Origin: an uncultured Bacteroidales bacterium
GTDB taxonomy: Bacteria > Bacteroidota > Bacteroidia > Bacteroidales > P3
Direction: 5' to 3'
DNA: 64,000 bases
Assembly (NCBI GenBank): GCA_947165255.1
Contig: CAMUZR010000012.1
Span: 19,775 to 83,774, forward strand
Shown: piece after piece, positions 1 to 7,685 of the stretch
How the letters are laid out: every line of letters begins with the position of its first letter
Numbering within the stretch: position 1 is the first letter of the stretch
Notes under the pieces: generated by a model
The model's input: only the letters and a program-made list of their open reading frames with translations
What the model was told of the DNA's origin: nothing
The model's database searches: none
Made by a program: the position numbers and the translations under genes

Positions 1-1163
1 TTGTTGTGGGCCGTTGCCACGGTACCGAAGGCGCCGCGACGGCATCCGCTGAGGGTCACGTGGCCGTCGTTGTCCTCGGCTGAGCGAAACCTTATCAGTT
101 CCTCGTCGATGCGCACCACTTGGTAGCCCTCCGTTGCCACGGGGAAACAGTTGTAGGCGCCCGTCAGCAGGTGGATGGTAGAGTCGGTGGGGCCGAGATT
201 GTCTTGCAGTTGGAACATCAGTTGCTTTTGAAAATGGGAGGCGAGGTTTGTGGTCGTTAGGGGGCTGTCCCATTCCACTACGCTCTCCACTGTGTATTGG
301 GCGCGTTTTTGCTTTGCGGCCTTGCCTTGTGGGCTTTTGGCGGGCGCTGCCTTCACCCAGGTGCCGTCGGCCCGGGTTGGGTGTGGCAGCCCCAATGCCT
401 TTTCCATTTGCCCGATGTGCTCTAGCGCCTTGCCTCGCGGGCAGCCGAACAGGGCCACCCGTGTGCCCACTATGAGGCCTTCCTCGCCCTGCACGGGGGT
501 GGCGATGGAGGCATGGCAGCTGCCCACGTGGCGCACCTCCATCTGGCCGCGGCGCAGGCCTCGGTTGCGCCCCGAGAGCTGAAAGACGGTGCCGCCCTCG
601 ATGCGGGTGGCCGCCAGCGAGTAGCCGGGCCGTCCGTCTACAAAGTGGCCTTGATAGTAGAATTTTTCGCTATAGGCATTGGCGGCCTCCTGGGGGATGC
701 CGCCGGTGGTCTTCACGTTGAGGGCCTGCATGCCGAAAGCCACTGCGCCCTCCTGGGCCACGCCCACCAGTTCGCCCACCACTTCGTCGATGGTCAGGGC
801 CACGGGGCCGAATGTGAGCGAGTTGTACTGCGCGGGGCAGGCTATGACCTCTAGGGTGAGGCATTGTGGCAGCTGGGCTATGCGCAGTTGTATCTCCTGG
901 TCGTCGTCCATGAGGCAGAAGAGGGTGTCGTGCTGCTGCCGCACCGACTGCGGGGTGCGCACCTGGTAGTCGAAGGCCGACACTACGGGATAGAGCTCTT
1001 TGCTCTGCAGCAGCTCTTGGCCGCAGACCTTGAGCGAACCGTAGTAGCCGTATTTGTCTATTGTTACCGACAGGTCGCCGGACGTCCAATGCACCGGCTG
1101 CCCTACGGCGGCGGTCAGTGCTACAGTAATCCCGAGAAAAAGCAAAAATATTTTCTTATTCAT
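1..1163 (-). CDS. Secreted protein, glycoside-hydrolase-like (3' end cut by window edge)
   Basis: The minus-strand reading frame is open from an ATG at 1163 to the window edge (387 codons, no stop), so this is the N-terminal part of a longer protein. It starts with a signal peptide (MNKKIFLLFLGITVALTAA) and should be exported. The body is beta-rich in appearance and has segments such as FGPVALTIDEVVGELVGVAQ followed by AFGMQALNVKTTGG and later EKALGLPHPTRADGTW, which remind me of large uncharacterised Bacteroidales proteins annotated as glycosidase-like; I cannot name a family. A TAnnTTTG promoter element lies only about 9 nt upstream of the ATG, so the mRNA leader would be almost absent and the gene is probably transcribed separately from the VOC gene 219 nt upstream. 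Confidence 0.6.
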   Translation of the reverse strand, partial: MNKKIFLLFLGITVALTAAVGQPVHWTSGDLSVTIDKYGYYGSLKVCGQELLQSKELYPVVSAFDYQVRTPQSVRQQHDTLFCLMDDDQEIQLRIAQLPQCLTLEVIACPAQYNSLTFGPVALTIDEVVGELVGVAQEGAVAFGMQALNVKTTGGIPQEAANAYSEKFYYQGHFVDGRPGYSLAATRIEGGTVFQLSGRNRGLRRGQMEVRHVGSCHASIATPVQGEEGLIVGTRVALFGCPRGKALEHIGQMEKALGLPHPTRADGTWVKAAPAKSPQGKAAKQKRAQYTVESVVEWDSPLTTTNLASHFQKQLMFQLQDNLGPTDSTIHLLTGAYNCFPVATEGYQVVRIDEELIRFRSAEDNDGHVTLSGCRRGAFGTVATAHN

Positions 1164-1171
1164 ATCGGTTG

Positions 1172-1179
1172 CAAATGTA
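1172..1179 (-). promoter_or_regulatory. Bacteroidota -7 promoter element of the left-edge secreted gene
   Basis: The minus strand reads TACATTTG, matching the TAnnTTTG consensus. The predicted start of transcription would be only a few nucleotides before the ATG at 1163. A clear TTTG -33 element is not evident. Confidence 0.5.
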
Positions 1180-1382
1180 CTATTTTTTTTGAAATTATGG
1201 ACTTCTGCTCTTTTTTACGAACGCTAGGAATTGAGGTACAGATGGTTGCAGATGCCTTGGCGGGGCTGGGACGGTTGCTGGCCGGTGGCTGTCGGCGCAA
1301 GGACTTTCCCTTTTGGCCCCCATGGCATTCGGTGTTTTGGTGCCGAAGGTGTCTTGGCGATGTGCGGACCACGTTTCGGGGT

Positions 1383-1772
1383 TCAGGCCTCGTAGAGTTC
1401 GATTGGCAGGTTGTCGGGGTCGTTGAAGAAAAGGAATCTCTTGCCGGTAAATCCGTCGATGCGGGTGTCTTCGTGGGCGATGCCCAGGGCGTCCAACTCG
1501 CCTATGGCGGCGTCGAGGTCGTCCACGGCGAAGGCCAGGTGGCGCAGGCCGGCGGCTTCGGGATGCGAGGGGCGTGGCGGCGGCGTGGGAAAGGAGAAAA
1601 GCTCTACCACGTAGTGGTCGCCCAAAGCCAGGTCGGTTTTGTAGGACTGCTGCTCGGGGCGGTAGTGCTCGGCCAGGAGGTTCATTCCCAGTACTTTTGT
1701 GTAGAAATTCAGGCTGCGCCGGTAGTCGGAGCAGATGATTGCGATGTGATGTACTCTTTTAAGTTTCAGCAT
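1383..1772 (-). CDS. VOC (glyoxalase/bleomycin-resistance) family protein, YaeR-like
   Basis: A 129-residue single-domain vicinal-oxygen-chelate protein. The N-terminus (KRVHHIAIICSDYRRSLNFY) carries the typical first metal-ligand His, the middle has VVELFSF and LRHLAFAVDDL, and the C-terminus ends FNDPDNLPIELYEA, giving the usual H/E/H/E set of divalent-metal ligands. Such proteins are lactoylglutathione-lyase-like or of unknown substrate. I place the start at the ATG at 1772 (MLKLKRVHHIA) because the family begins here; an upstream in-frame start at 1859 would add an unrelated extension that overlaps the preceding small ORF. It is the last gene of a tightly packed minus-strand run, 4 nt after the 63-codon ORF. 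Confidence 0.85.
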   Translation of the reverse strand: MLKLKRVHHIAIICSDYRRSLNFYTKVLGMNLLAEHYRPEQQSYKTDLALGDHYVVELFSFPTPPPRPSHPEAAGLRHLAFAVDDLDAAIGELDALGIAHEDTRIDGFTGKRFLFFNDPDNLPIELYEA

Positions 1773-1776
1773 ATTG

Positions 1777-1968
1777 TTATAATGGGTCTTGTTCGATGAG
1801 TTGCAGGCGTTTGACGATGGTTTTTGGCAGGAGCAATGTGCCTGGGGAGAGCACTGCATTGGCCCCTATGCGGCAGTTGACAATTTCGCACAGGTGCTGG
1901 GTGATTTCCCATGGAGTGTCGTAGGGGAACGGGAAAGCGGATGGGGTGGGTAGGAATTGGTCTAGCAT
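1777..1968 (-). CDS. Small conserved-looking protein of unknown function
   Basis: A 63-residue ORF packed between a methyltransferase gene (3 nt upstream) and the VOC gene (4 nt downstream), which supports it as a genuine operon member. The C-terminal half (RIGANAVLSPGTLLLPKTIV) has the rhythm of a left-handed beta-helix (hexapeptide) turn, but one or two turns are not enough to make an enzyme. I do not recognise the family. It could be a fragment of a former acyltransferase or a small stand-alone protein. Confidence 0.5.
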   Translation of the reverse strand: MLDQFLPTPSAFPFPYDTPWEITQHLCEIVNCRIGANAVLSPGTLLLPKTIVKRLQLIEQDPL

Positions 1969-1971
1969 GGT

Positions 1972-3183
1972 TCAAGGTGTTGTTTTTATTTCTTCGCAGA
2001 GCCAACCGGCGGGGGTGCGGCCCAGGGTGGCGGCAATGATGAAGAGGCTTCCCCCTTCGGTTAGTTTCAATTTCTTCTGCAGCTCGGCGGCGGCCATGGG
2101 GTAGTTGCGCGTGACCACATGTGCCTTGCGGTCGGGAAGGAGGGGGGCTATCTTCTTGGTGTTGAGCGGCACTGGCTGTAGCACCCTGAAGGTACGGCCG
2201 GGGAAGTCGGCCAACAGCCGGCAGGAGGTGTAGAGGTGGGTGTTGCGGGCCAGTTTGTCCAGCCCCAGGCGGCTGCTGACGAGGTTGTAGGCACCCCCTT
2301 TCATAAGGGCGGCATGGGGTTCGTAGAGGTAGGTGCCCACCTCGGAGGCATAGGTGGCGACGGCTTCGGCCTCTTCCTGGGGACGGAAGCAGAAGTCGGC
2401 GGGGGCGTTGGTGCCGAGGTGGATGCAGTGGATGGTGGGGTCGGGTAGGGGGGTGGGCGCCGGGTGGGTGCCGGGCAGGAGGAAGAGGACTTCCTTGCAC
2501 TCGTTGTTGAGGGCCACGATATGCACCCCGTCGACGCTGCCCAACTGCAGGAGGGCTTGCTGGAGGGCTATCATGGGAGAGGCTTTCACGAGCAGGTGTC
2601 GGCAGTGGGAGCGCAGGAGGGGCAGGTTGTCCAGAAGGTTGGGGGTGCAGTCCTCGAAGGCTGCCACTTTGCGCCCCTGGCTGTTGCGCCGGGCGGGGTC
2701 GATAAAAATGAGGTCGTAGCAGACGGGGTGGGACTGCAGGTAGGCCAGCGAATCGCACTGGTGGCAGGCAAGGTTGGAGGCTCCGAGGAGTTGCAGGTTG
2801 CGCTGCGTGAGGGCAAAGAGGTCGGCATGGAGTTCGAAATAGTCGCCCTGGAGGGCCTGCTGCGAGAGAAAGAAGGCATCCACCCCCATGCCGCCGGTGA
2901 GGTCGGCGAAGGTGTGGCAGCCGAGTGAGCGGAATAGTTGTGCCTTATACAGGGCGGTGGCTTCGGAGGAGCTTTGCTCGCGGTTGAGCCGTGGCGGATA
3001 GAAATAGTCGGCACACCGGGCAAACGTCGGCCATTTGGCCGACGCTTGCCGCTGGCCTTCCAGTTGCTGGGCCACCAGTCGGAGGTCTACCGTGGGGAAC
3101 CGTTGCTGCTGGAGCAATAGTTTCAACGGCTCGTCGTCGTGGTGGTGCTGGGCGAAGGCAATGATTTCCGAGAGGGAGTCCAT
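1972..3183 (-). CDS. Class I SAM-dependent methyltransferase with THUMP-like C-terminus
   Basis: A 403-residue cytoplasmic protein. The SAM-binding motif I is FADLTGGMGVDAFF (around residue 140) and a motif-IV-like segment IFIDPARR lies near residue 200, in the style of RNA or DNA base methyltransferases. The C-terminal part (PDRKAHVVTRNYPMAAAELQ onward) matches the THUMP-like domain seen in Bacteroidota homologues, suggesting a nucleic-acid substrate, probably RNA. Its start codon overlaps the stop of the upstream nucleotidyltransferase by one base (TAATG), indicating translational coupling. The precise target is unknown. Confidence 0.8.
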   Translation of the reverse strand: MDSLSEIIAFAQHHHDDEPLKLLLQQQRFPTVDLRLVAQQLEGQRQASAKWPTFARCADYFYPPRLNREQSSSEATALYKAQLFRSLGCHTFADLTGGMGVDAFFLSQQALQGDYFELHADLFALTQRNLQLLGASNLACHQCDSLAYLQSHPVCYDLIFIDPARRNSQGRKVAAFEDCTPNLLDNLPLLRSHCRHLLVKASPMIALQQALLQLGSVDGVHIVALNNECKEVLFLLPGTHPAPTPLPDPTIHCIHLGTNAPADFCFRPQEEAEAVATYASEVGTYLYEPHAALMKGGAYNLVSSRLGLDKLARNTHLYTSCRLLADFPGRTFRVLQPVPLNTKKIAPLLPDRKAHVVTRNYPMAAAELQKKLKLTEGGSLFIIAATLGRTPAGWLCEEIKTTP

Positions 3184-4076
3184 TAATAGATGCCCTCTTC
3201 GTGCAGCTTCTTGAGGCGTTCGACCACCATGGGGCGGTCTTCCTTATAGGTGACGCCGAACCACTGGGCGGTGGTCTTCAGTACCTTCATGGTGGCATAG
3301 CCGCTGTTGATGAAGGTGTTGACGGCAAAGGGGATGTAGTATTCCGACTTCATTTCGTTGCCGTGCTCCTGCAGCCACTGCACGAAGAGTTTTTCACTCT
3401 CGGTCAGATAGTCGGGGGTGAAGCCGAAGAGGTTCATGGAGACGGTGGTGTCGGGGGCCAGGGGATGCAGGCTGCCGTCGGTGTCTTTGTATTCGATGAT
3501 GCCCTGTGCGTTGCGGCCGATGCTGGTGCGCTCGGTCATGCCGACGAGGTGGCCTTCGGCGTCGATGTTGCACACGCCGCGCGAGACGGTGCCGTTCTCG
3601 CTGAGGGTGTTCTCGAGCCGGTAGCCGACCATGCAGTACTGTCCCTTGGTGTTTTCGAGGGTACGGAGGTGCTCGCCGATGACCATGAAGCCGTCGCGCC
3701 CGTAGAAATCGTCGGCATTGATGATGGCAAAGGGTTCATGGATGACCTCTTTGGCCATGAGGATGGCGTGGTTGGTGCCCCAAGGCTTCTCGCGTCCTTC
3801 GGGGACTTTGAATCCGGCGGGCAGGTTGTCGAGCTCCTGATAGACGTATTCCACCGCAATGCGGTTGCCGAAATGCTCGGCGTTGATTTTCTTTTGGAAC
3901 TCTTCGGCAAAACTGTGGCGGATGACGAAGACGACTTTGCCAAAGCCGGCGCGGATGGCGTCGTTGACGGAGTAGTCCATGATGATTTCGCCGTTGGGAC
4001 CGACGCCGTCCATCTGTTTGAGTCCGCCGTAGCGGCTGCCCATGCCGGCAGCTAGAACTAATAATGTGGGTTTCAT
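3183..4076 (-). CDS. Sugar-phosphate nucleotidyltransferase (NTP_transferase family)
   Basis: A 297-residue nucleotidyltransferase. The N-terminus (LLVLAAGMGSRYGGLKQMD) is the glycine-rich nucleotide-binding loop of the NDP-sugar pyrophosphorylase fold, and the metal-binding Asp pair is in AIINADDFYGRDGF. Such enzymes join NTP and a sugar-1-phosphate; the sugar cannot be inferred. I use the ATG at 4076 (MKPTLLVLAAG); a longer in-frame extension to 4484 is an artefact that runs antisense-like through tadA and is compositionally odd (Ser/Pro/Thr-rich). It lies in the same minus-strand operon-like run as tadA (49 nt upstream) and the methyltransferase (overlapping). Confidence 0.85.
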   Translation of the reverse strand: MKPTLLVLAAGMGSRYGGLKQMDGVGPNGEIIMDYSVNDAIRAGFGKVVFVIRHSFAEEFQKKINAEHFGNRIAVEYVYQELDNLPAGFKVPEGREKPWGTNHAILMAKEVIHEPFAIINADDFYGRDGFMVIGEHLRTLENTKGQYCMVGYRLENTLSENGTVSRGVCNIDAEGHLVGMTERTSIGRNAQGIIEYKDTDGSLHPLAPDTTVSMNLFGFTPDYLTESEKLFVQWLQEHGNEMKSEYYIPFAVNTFINSGYATMKVLKTTAQWFGVTYKEDRPMVVERLKKLHEEGIY

Positions 4077-4125
4077 ATTATAGGGTGTTAAAAATATTCG
4101 TTTATGTTCTCTTTTTTGGGTGGTA

Positions 4126-4575
4126 CTATTTTCGGTGCTGCAGGAAGAAGGCTTTGAGCAGCTGCTCGCACTCTTCTTTGAGCAGGCCGCTTTGCACGGT
4201 GGTTTTGGGGTGGAGCATGGCGCGGCCGAGGCGCTCGAAGCCCCGTTTGGGGTCGCTGGCACCGTAGACGATGCGGCTGATTTGGGTCCATCCCGCCGCC
4301 CCGGCACACATGACACAGGGTTCGAGGGTGACGTAGAGGGTGCAGCCGGTGAGGTATTTGGCATCGAGGTGGTTGGTGGCAGCGGTGAAGGCCAGCATTT
4401 CGGCATGGGCCGTGACGTCGTGCAGCCGCTCGGTGTTGTTGTGGGCACGGGCGATGATGCGGTCGCCGCTGACGATGACGGCACCCACGGGGATTTCCTC
4501 CTCGTCGAAAGCAGCCTTGGCTTCGCGCAGGGCTTGCTGCATGTAGTACTCGTCGGGATTGTCGAAGATGGACAT
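4126..4575 (-). CDS. tadA: tRNA adenosine(34) deaminase TadA
   Basis: A 149-residue zinc deaminase that converts A34 to inosine in the wobble position of tRNA-Arg(ACG). The catalytic signature is complete: HAE in VTAHAEMLAFTAA with the proton-shuttling Glu, and the zinc-binding PCxxC in LEPCVMCAGAAGW. Length and N-terminus (EYYMQQALREAKAAFDEEEI) are standard for bacterial TadA. It sits 19 nt downstream of the LolA-like gene and upstream of the nucleotidyltransferase. Confidence 0.93.
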   Translation of the reverse strand: MSIFDNPDEYYMQQALREAKAAFDEEEIPVGAVIVSGDRIIARAHNNTERLHDVTAHAEMLAFTAATNHLDAKYLTGCTLYVTLEPCVMCAGAAGWTQISRIVYGASDPKRGFERLGRAMLHPKTTVQSGLLKEECEQLLKAFFLQHRK

Positions 4576-4594
4576 AAGGGCTTGGGAGGTGGGA

Positions 4595-5377
4595 TTACCT
4601 TTTGTGGTAGTCCTCGGAGAATAGTTTGGGTTGGAAGGCCTCGAAATGGTATTGGCGGTGTATGATGATTATCTGTGACTGGTCGTACTGATAGGATTCG
4701 ATGGTGGGAAGGAAGTAGCCGTGGAAAGGGGTGAACTCGTGCCAGGCGCGCCAGTCGATACGGCGGGAGCGCTCGCCCTTCTTCCAGTCGCCAAAAATGT
4801 GGTCGTTTTCGGTCACCATGAAGAGGAGTCCGGTCTCGGCCTCGAAGAAATAGTAGCGGTCGAAAGCTTTGGGCATGGACATAAAGACGCGGTTGACTTT
4901 CTTACCTTCGAAAGTGTACTGCCCCGCATACCAGGCTTCGCCCCCTTTGGAACGCCAGTCGTAGAGGGCGCCTCTCACGTCGTGCGGGATGCTGAAGTCG
5001 TAAAAACGGTCTTGGGGTATGTCGGTCCAGCTGCGAGTGGCGGCCTGGAACTTGCGGAAAATGAGTGAGCCGTCGGAGTAGTAGCCCTCTTGGATTTTGC
5101 CGTTTTGCCACATCTCGATGCGGAGGCGTCGGTCGCTTCCGTACCAGTGGTAGACCCACATCGTGTCGAGGGGACGGTCGCGGTAGACCATGTAGGTGAC
5201 CACGCAGAGGATGCTGTCTTTGAGGAGGGGCTCGAAGTTGGTCAGTTGGTTGTAGTTGTCGATGATGCGGGCGGCAAGGAGGGAATCGCTTGCAGTGGGA
5301 TGCGGGTTCTCAGGTGTCTGCGCCTGGAGGGCGGAAAACAAGCCTGCAAAGAGTAGTATGAGGAGTGTCTTTTTCAT
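4595..5377 (-). CDS. Secreted LolA-like / outer-membrane lipoprotein-carrier-like protein
   Basis: A 260-residue protein with a signal peptide ending near ALQAQTPENP, so it is exported to the periplasm. The mature part alternates beta strands (VYHWYGSDRRLRIEMWQNGK, YYFFEAETGLLFMVTENDH, YFLPTIESYQYDQ) in a way that resembles the half-barrel of LolA/LolB-like proteins. No catalytic motif is visible. It lies next to a DUF4292 lipoprotein and a TPR lipoprotein, which supports a role in the cell envelope. Assignment to the LolA-like group is an inference from strand pattern, not from a diagnostic motif. Confidence 0.6.
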   Translation of the reverse strand: MKKTLLILLFAGLFSALQAQTPENPHPTASDSLLAARIIDNYNQLTNFEPLLKDSILCVVTYMVYRDRPLDTMWVYHWYGSDRRLRIEMWQNGKIQEGYYSDGSLIFRKFQAATRSWTDIPQDRFYDFSIPHDVRGALYDWRSKGGEAWYAGQYTFEGKKVNRVFMSMPKAFDRYYFFEAETGLLFMVTENDHIFGDWKKGERSRRIDWRAWHEFTPFHGYFLPTIESYQYDQSQIIIIHRQYHFEAFQPKLFSEDYHKR

Positions 5378-5413
5378 GGATAATGGTGTGATTTGTTATA
5401 CTGCTATATTGAT

Positions 5414-5974
5414 TTATAGTGGATTGACTTTGGCCGGAACCGACATGGGGAAGTTGAGTCTGTCGACTTCTTTCAAGGGGTCGATATGGAGGGTGGCTTC
5501 GAGACCGAACTGGCTTATGATGGCAGAGAGTTGGGCATCGGCATCGTCGGACAGGAGCATACGGTAGAGCTCGTCGAAGGAGGTGCGGTAATGGAAGCGC
5601 CGGTAGAGGTCGAGGTAGGTGCCTTTGAAGCAGCGGTTCAGTATTTTGGCATAGATGATGGCGGAGTCGGGGGTGAATTGCGCCCGTGCCAGTTCGACGA
5701 CTTTGGAGCCGCTAATCCAGATGATGCTGTCGGACTGGATGCGGATTTGCCCATTGGCGGTATAGCCTTGTGCCGAGCCACTGAAGTTGGCAGTGTAGTA
5801 GTGTGGGATGTAGGTGGGCACGGTTTCGTCGACTACGACGGAGGGAGCGCTGTCGGCGGGCGCCGTGCCGGGGGCGGGGACGGCGGGACGGGAGGCTTCT
5901 TTATGGCTGCGGCAGCCGGAAGCGACAAGCAACGCTAAGGCCAGGAGGGGGAGGAGGAGGCGGTTTACTGACAT
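5414..5974 (-). CDS. DUF4292-type lipoprotein
   Basis: A 186-residue lipoprotein: the N-terminus (LLPLLALALLVASGCRSHKE) ends in a lipobox with Cys21. After a Pro/Ala-rich linker comes a beta-rich domain with AQGYTANGQIRIQSDSIIWI and LARAQFTPDSAIIYAKILNR, characteristic of the DUF4292 family, which is widespread in Bacteroidota and thought to be LolB-like. The first codons overlap the end of the TPR gene by 10 nt, so the two are co-translated. The domain is shorter than usual, ending at VDRLNFPMSVPAKVNPL. Confidence 0.7.
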   Translation of the reverse strand: MSVNRLLLPLLALALLVASGCRSHKEASRPAVPAPGTAPADSAPSVVVDETVPTYIPHYYTANFSGSAQGYTANGQIRIQSDSIIWISGSKVVELARAQFTPDSAIIYAKILNRCFKGTYLDLYRRFHYRTSFDELYRMLLSDDADAQLSAIISQFGLEATLHIDPLKEVDRLNFPMSVPAKVNPL

Positions 5975-7287
5975 TTTTCTTGGATGGTTTGGTTAAGTTC
6001 TTTTACTCGGTTGTCGCCGGGAGATACCATTAGGCAGCGGTCGATATTTTGCCGGGCTTGCTCGCAGTCGCCCAATTCGGCGTAGCCCTGGGCTAGAACG
6101 AGGTAGGGGAGCAGGTGCAGGGGGAAGAGTTCGGCGGCCTGCCGGGCATGCTCGAGCAGGGTGGGGTTGGCGGCGCCGGCCATGCTTTCGCATAGCAGCA
6201 GGGCTTCCCACACCTCATAGTGGCTCTTGTCTTCCGTTAGTTTCAGGGCGAATTGGGTGGCGGCTTCGTCATAACGTTCCTGCGCGGCCAGCAGTTGGCC
6301 ATAGAGGAATGCATGCTGGCTGGAGCCGGCACATTGCAGGGCCACGGTGTCGGCTAGGAGCATGCAGGGTTTGCTGTAGGCGGTAAAGAAGTTTTTGTTG
6401 TGGAGGAATTCGACGAGGTAGGTCAGCCGGTCGGAGCAGCTGACTTCGGGATTGAGGACACCGAGCCGCACATGGCGGTAGGTTTGGAGCAGGTTGCCCA
6501 TGGCCAGGTAGCACGAAGCCATGGAGATGTGGATGTTTTCGTCGTCGGGGTCGCTCTCGAGGATGCGGTGGTAGTATTGTAGCGCCTTTTCGTAGTTTTT
6601 CTCGCTCATGTAGCTCTCGGCCAGAATGGCGTTGTAACGGCTTTCGTTGGGCATGGCTTCGGAGAGTTTTTCCAGCTCTTTCCGCGCTTTCTCGGTTTTG
6701 CCAATGGCAGACCAGAGCTTTTGCTTTTGCAATGAGACGGACTCGGTGACGCCAAACTTTTTCTCTACGCGGTCCAGCGCATCGATGCTTGCGGTGACGT
6801 TGTTGGTCATAAGGTAGGCATTGGATAGGTCGTAGTAGAGGTCAGGACGGTCGGGATTGCGTTTGACGATGTCTTCCCAGGTGGCGGTGAGGTTTTTGGC
6901 GTCTTGCCGGCGTTCGTAGATGCGGGCCAGCTGGAGTTCGTACCAGAGGTTGTCGCTTTGGGCTCGGAAGGCTTGGAGGGTGTGGTAGAGGGCACTGTCC
7001 AGCCAGCCAACGGTTAGATAGATCTTGCCCAACTCAAAGTGGGCGGGTGCGTAAGCGGGGTTGGATTGCAGTATCTTTTGGTATCCTTCGACAGCCTCTT
7101 GGGGTTTGCCGATCAGCATTTGGGTGGTGGCATCGATTTGCTGTGCCTCGGTCTTCAACTGCTCTTCGGTTACCTCGACGAGGGGCTTGCGCTGAAAGCG
7201 CGTGTCGGTGACGGGGGTTGCCTTGCGGGAAGTGGAGCAGGATGCAGTTATTAATAATATGAGTAAGATGTATATAATCTTTTTCAT
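5965..7287 (-). CDS. TPR-repeat lipoprotein
   Basis: A 440-residue protein with a lipoprotein signal (ILLILLITASCSTSRKA, lipobox Cys17). It contains consecutive tetratricopeptide-like helical pairs, for example AVEGYQKILQSNPAYAPAHF, RIYERRQDAKNLTATWEDIV, YEKALQYYHRILESDPDDEN and GYAELGDCEQARQNIDRCLM, so it is probably a periplasm-facing scaffold. The gene order TPR lipoprotein then DUF4292 lipoprotein is a common Bacteroidota pairing. It is the first gene of the minus-strand block, preceded by a roughly 400-nt non-coding region, so the promoter for the whole run may be just upstream of 7287, but I see no clear TAnnTTTG element there. Confidence 0.8.
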   Translation of the reverse strand: MKKIIYILLILLITASCSTSRKATPVTDTRFQRKPLVEVTEEQLKTEAQQIDATTQMLIGKPQEAVEGYQKILQSNPAYAPAHFELGKIYLTVGWLDSALYHTLQAFRAQSDNLWYELQLARIYERRQDAKNLTATWEDIVKRNPDRPDLYYDLSNAYLMTNNVTASIDALDRVEKKFGVTESVSLQKQKLWSAIGKTEKARKELEKLSEAMPNESRYNAILAESYMSEKNYEKALQYYHRILESDPDDENIHISMASCYLAMGNLLQTYRHVRLGVLNPEVSCSDRLTYLVEFLHNKNFFTAYSKPCMLLADTVALQCAGSSQHAFLYGQLLAAQERYDEAATQFALKLTEDKSHYEVWEALLLCESMAGAANPTLLEHARQAAELFPLHLLPYLVLAQGYAELGDCEQARQNIDRCLMVSPGDNRVKELNQTIQEKCQ

Positions 7288-7685
7288 CGTCTTATTATTT
7301 TCTTTCTCACTAACTATTTTTTTCCTTTTTTATTGCGCAGAGGGGCAATTAATTCGTTTTCATGCACGGAGAAGGACGGCGGACAGGGTGGGTATAGAGA
7401 CTGCGCCAAGCCCCTGTGCGAAAGGGAATGCCGGGCAGGGGTAAAAGGATGGTGTGTCTTGGGCTGGTAGTGGCAGGATGGGCTGAGTTGTGGCAGAGAG
7501 AAATGTGGAAGTTTAAAAAAAATCAAAAAAAGCAAAAAAAATTTTTTATGTCAAAAAAATGCTATATATTTGCAACGATTTAATGAAAGTGAAAGAACCC
7601 TCTAAGCAATGACGCAAGGATTTGTGGTCGAGAGTTTTGAACTCTATAAATTGAAAATTAATTATTCATCAAAATTACAAACAAA
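7288..7685. other. Intergenic region between divergent TPR and T9SS genes, with a plus-strand promoter
   Basis: This 398-nt stretch separates divergent genes. From about 7500 it becomes very A-rich and contains TATATTTG at 7565-7572, a match to the -7 consensus, giving a leader of about 105 nt before the ATG at 7686. The left part (7340-7500) contains short ORFs but none with protein-like features; I see nothing else in it. Confidence 0.5.
7565..7572 (+). promoter_or_regulatory. Promoter -7 element (TATATTTG) of the first T9SS paralogue
   Basis: An exact TAnnTTTG match embedded in an A/T-rich tract. No perfect TTTG lies 19-21 nt upstream. Confidence 0.6.

Noticed and set aside
3183..4484. 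433-codon version of the nucleotidyltransferase starting at 4484
   Set aside because: The extra N-terminal 136 residues are Ser/Pro-rich and overlap tadA; the fold begins at MKPTLLVLAAG (4076).
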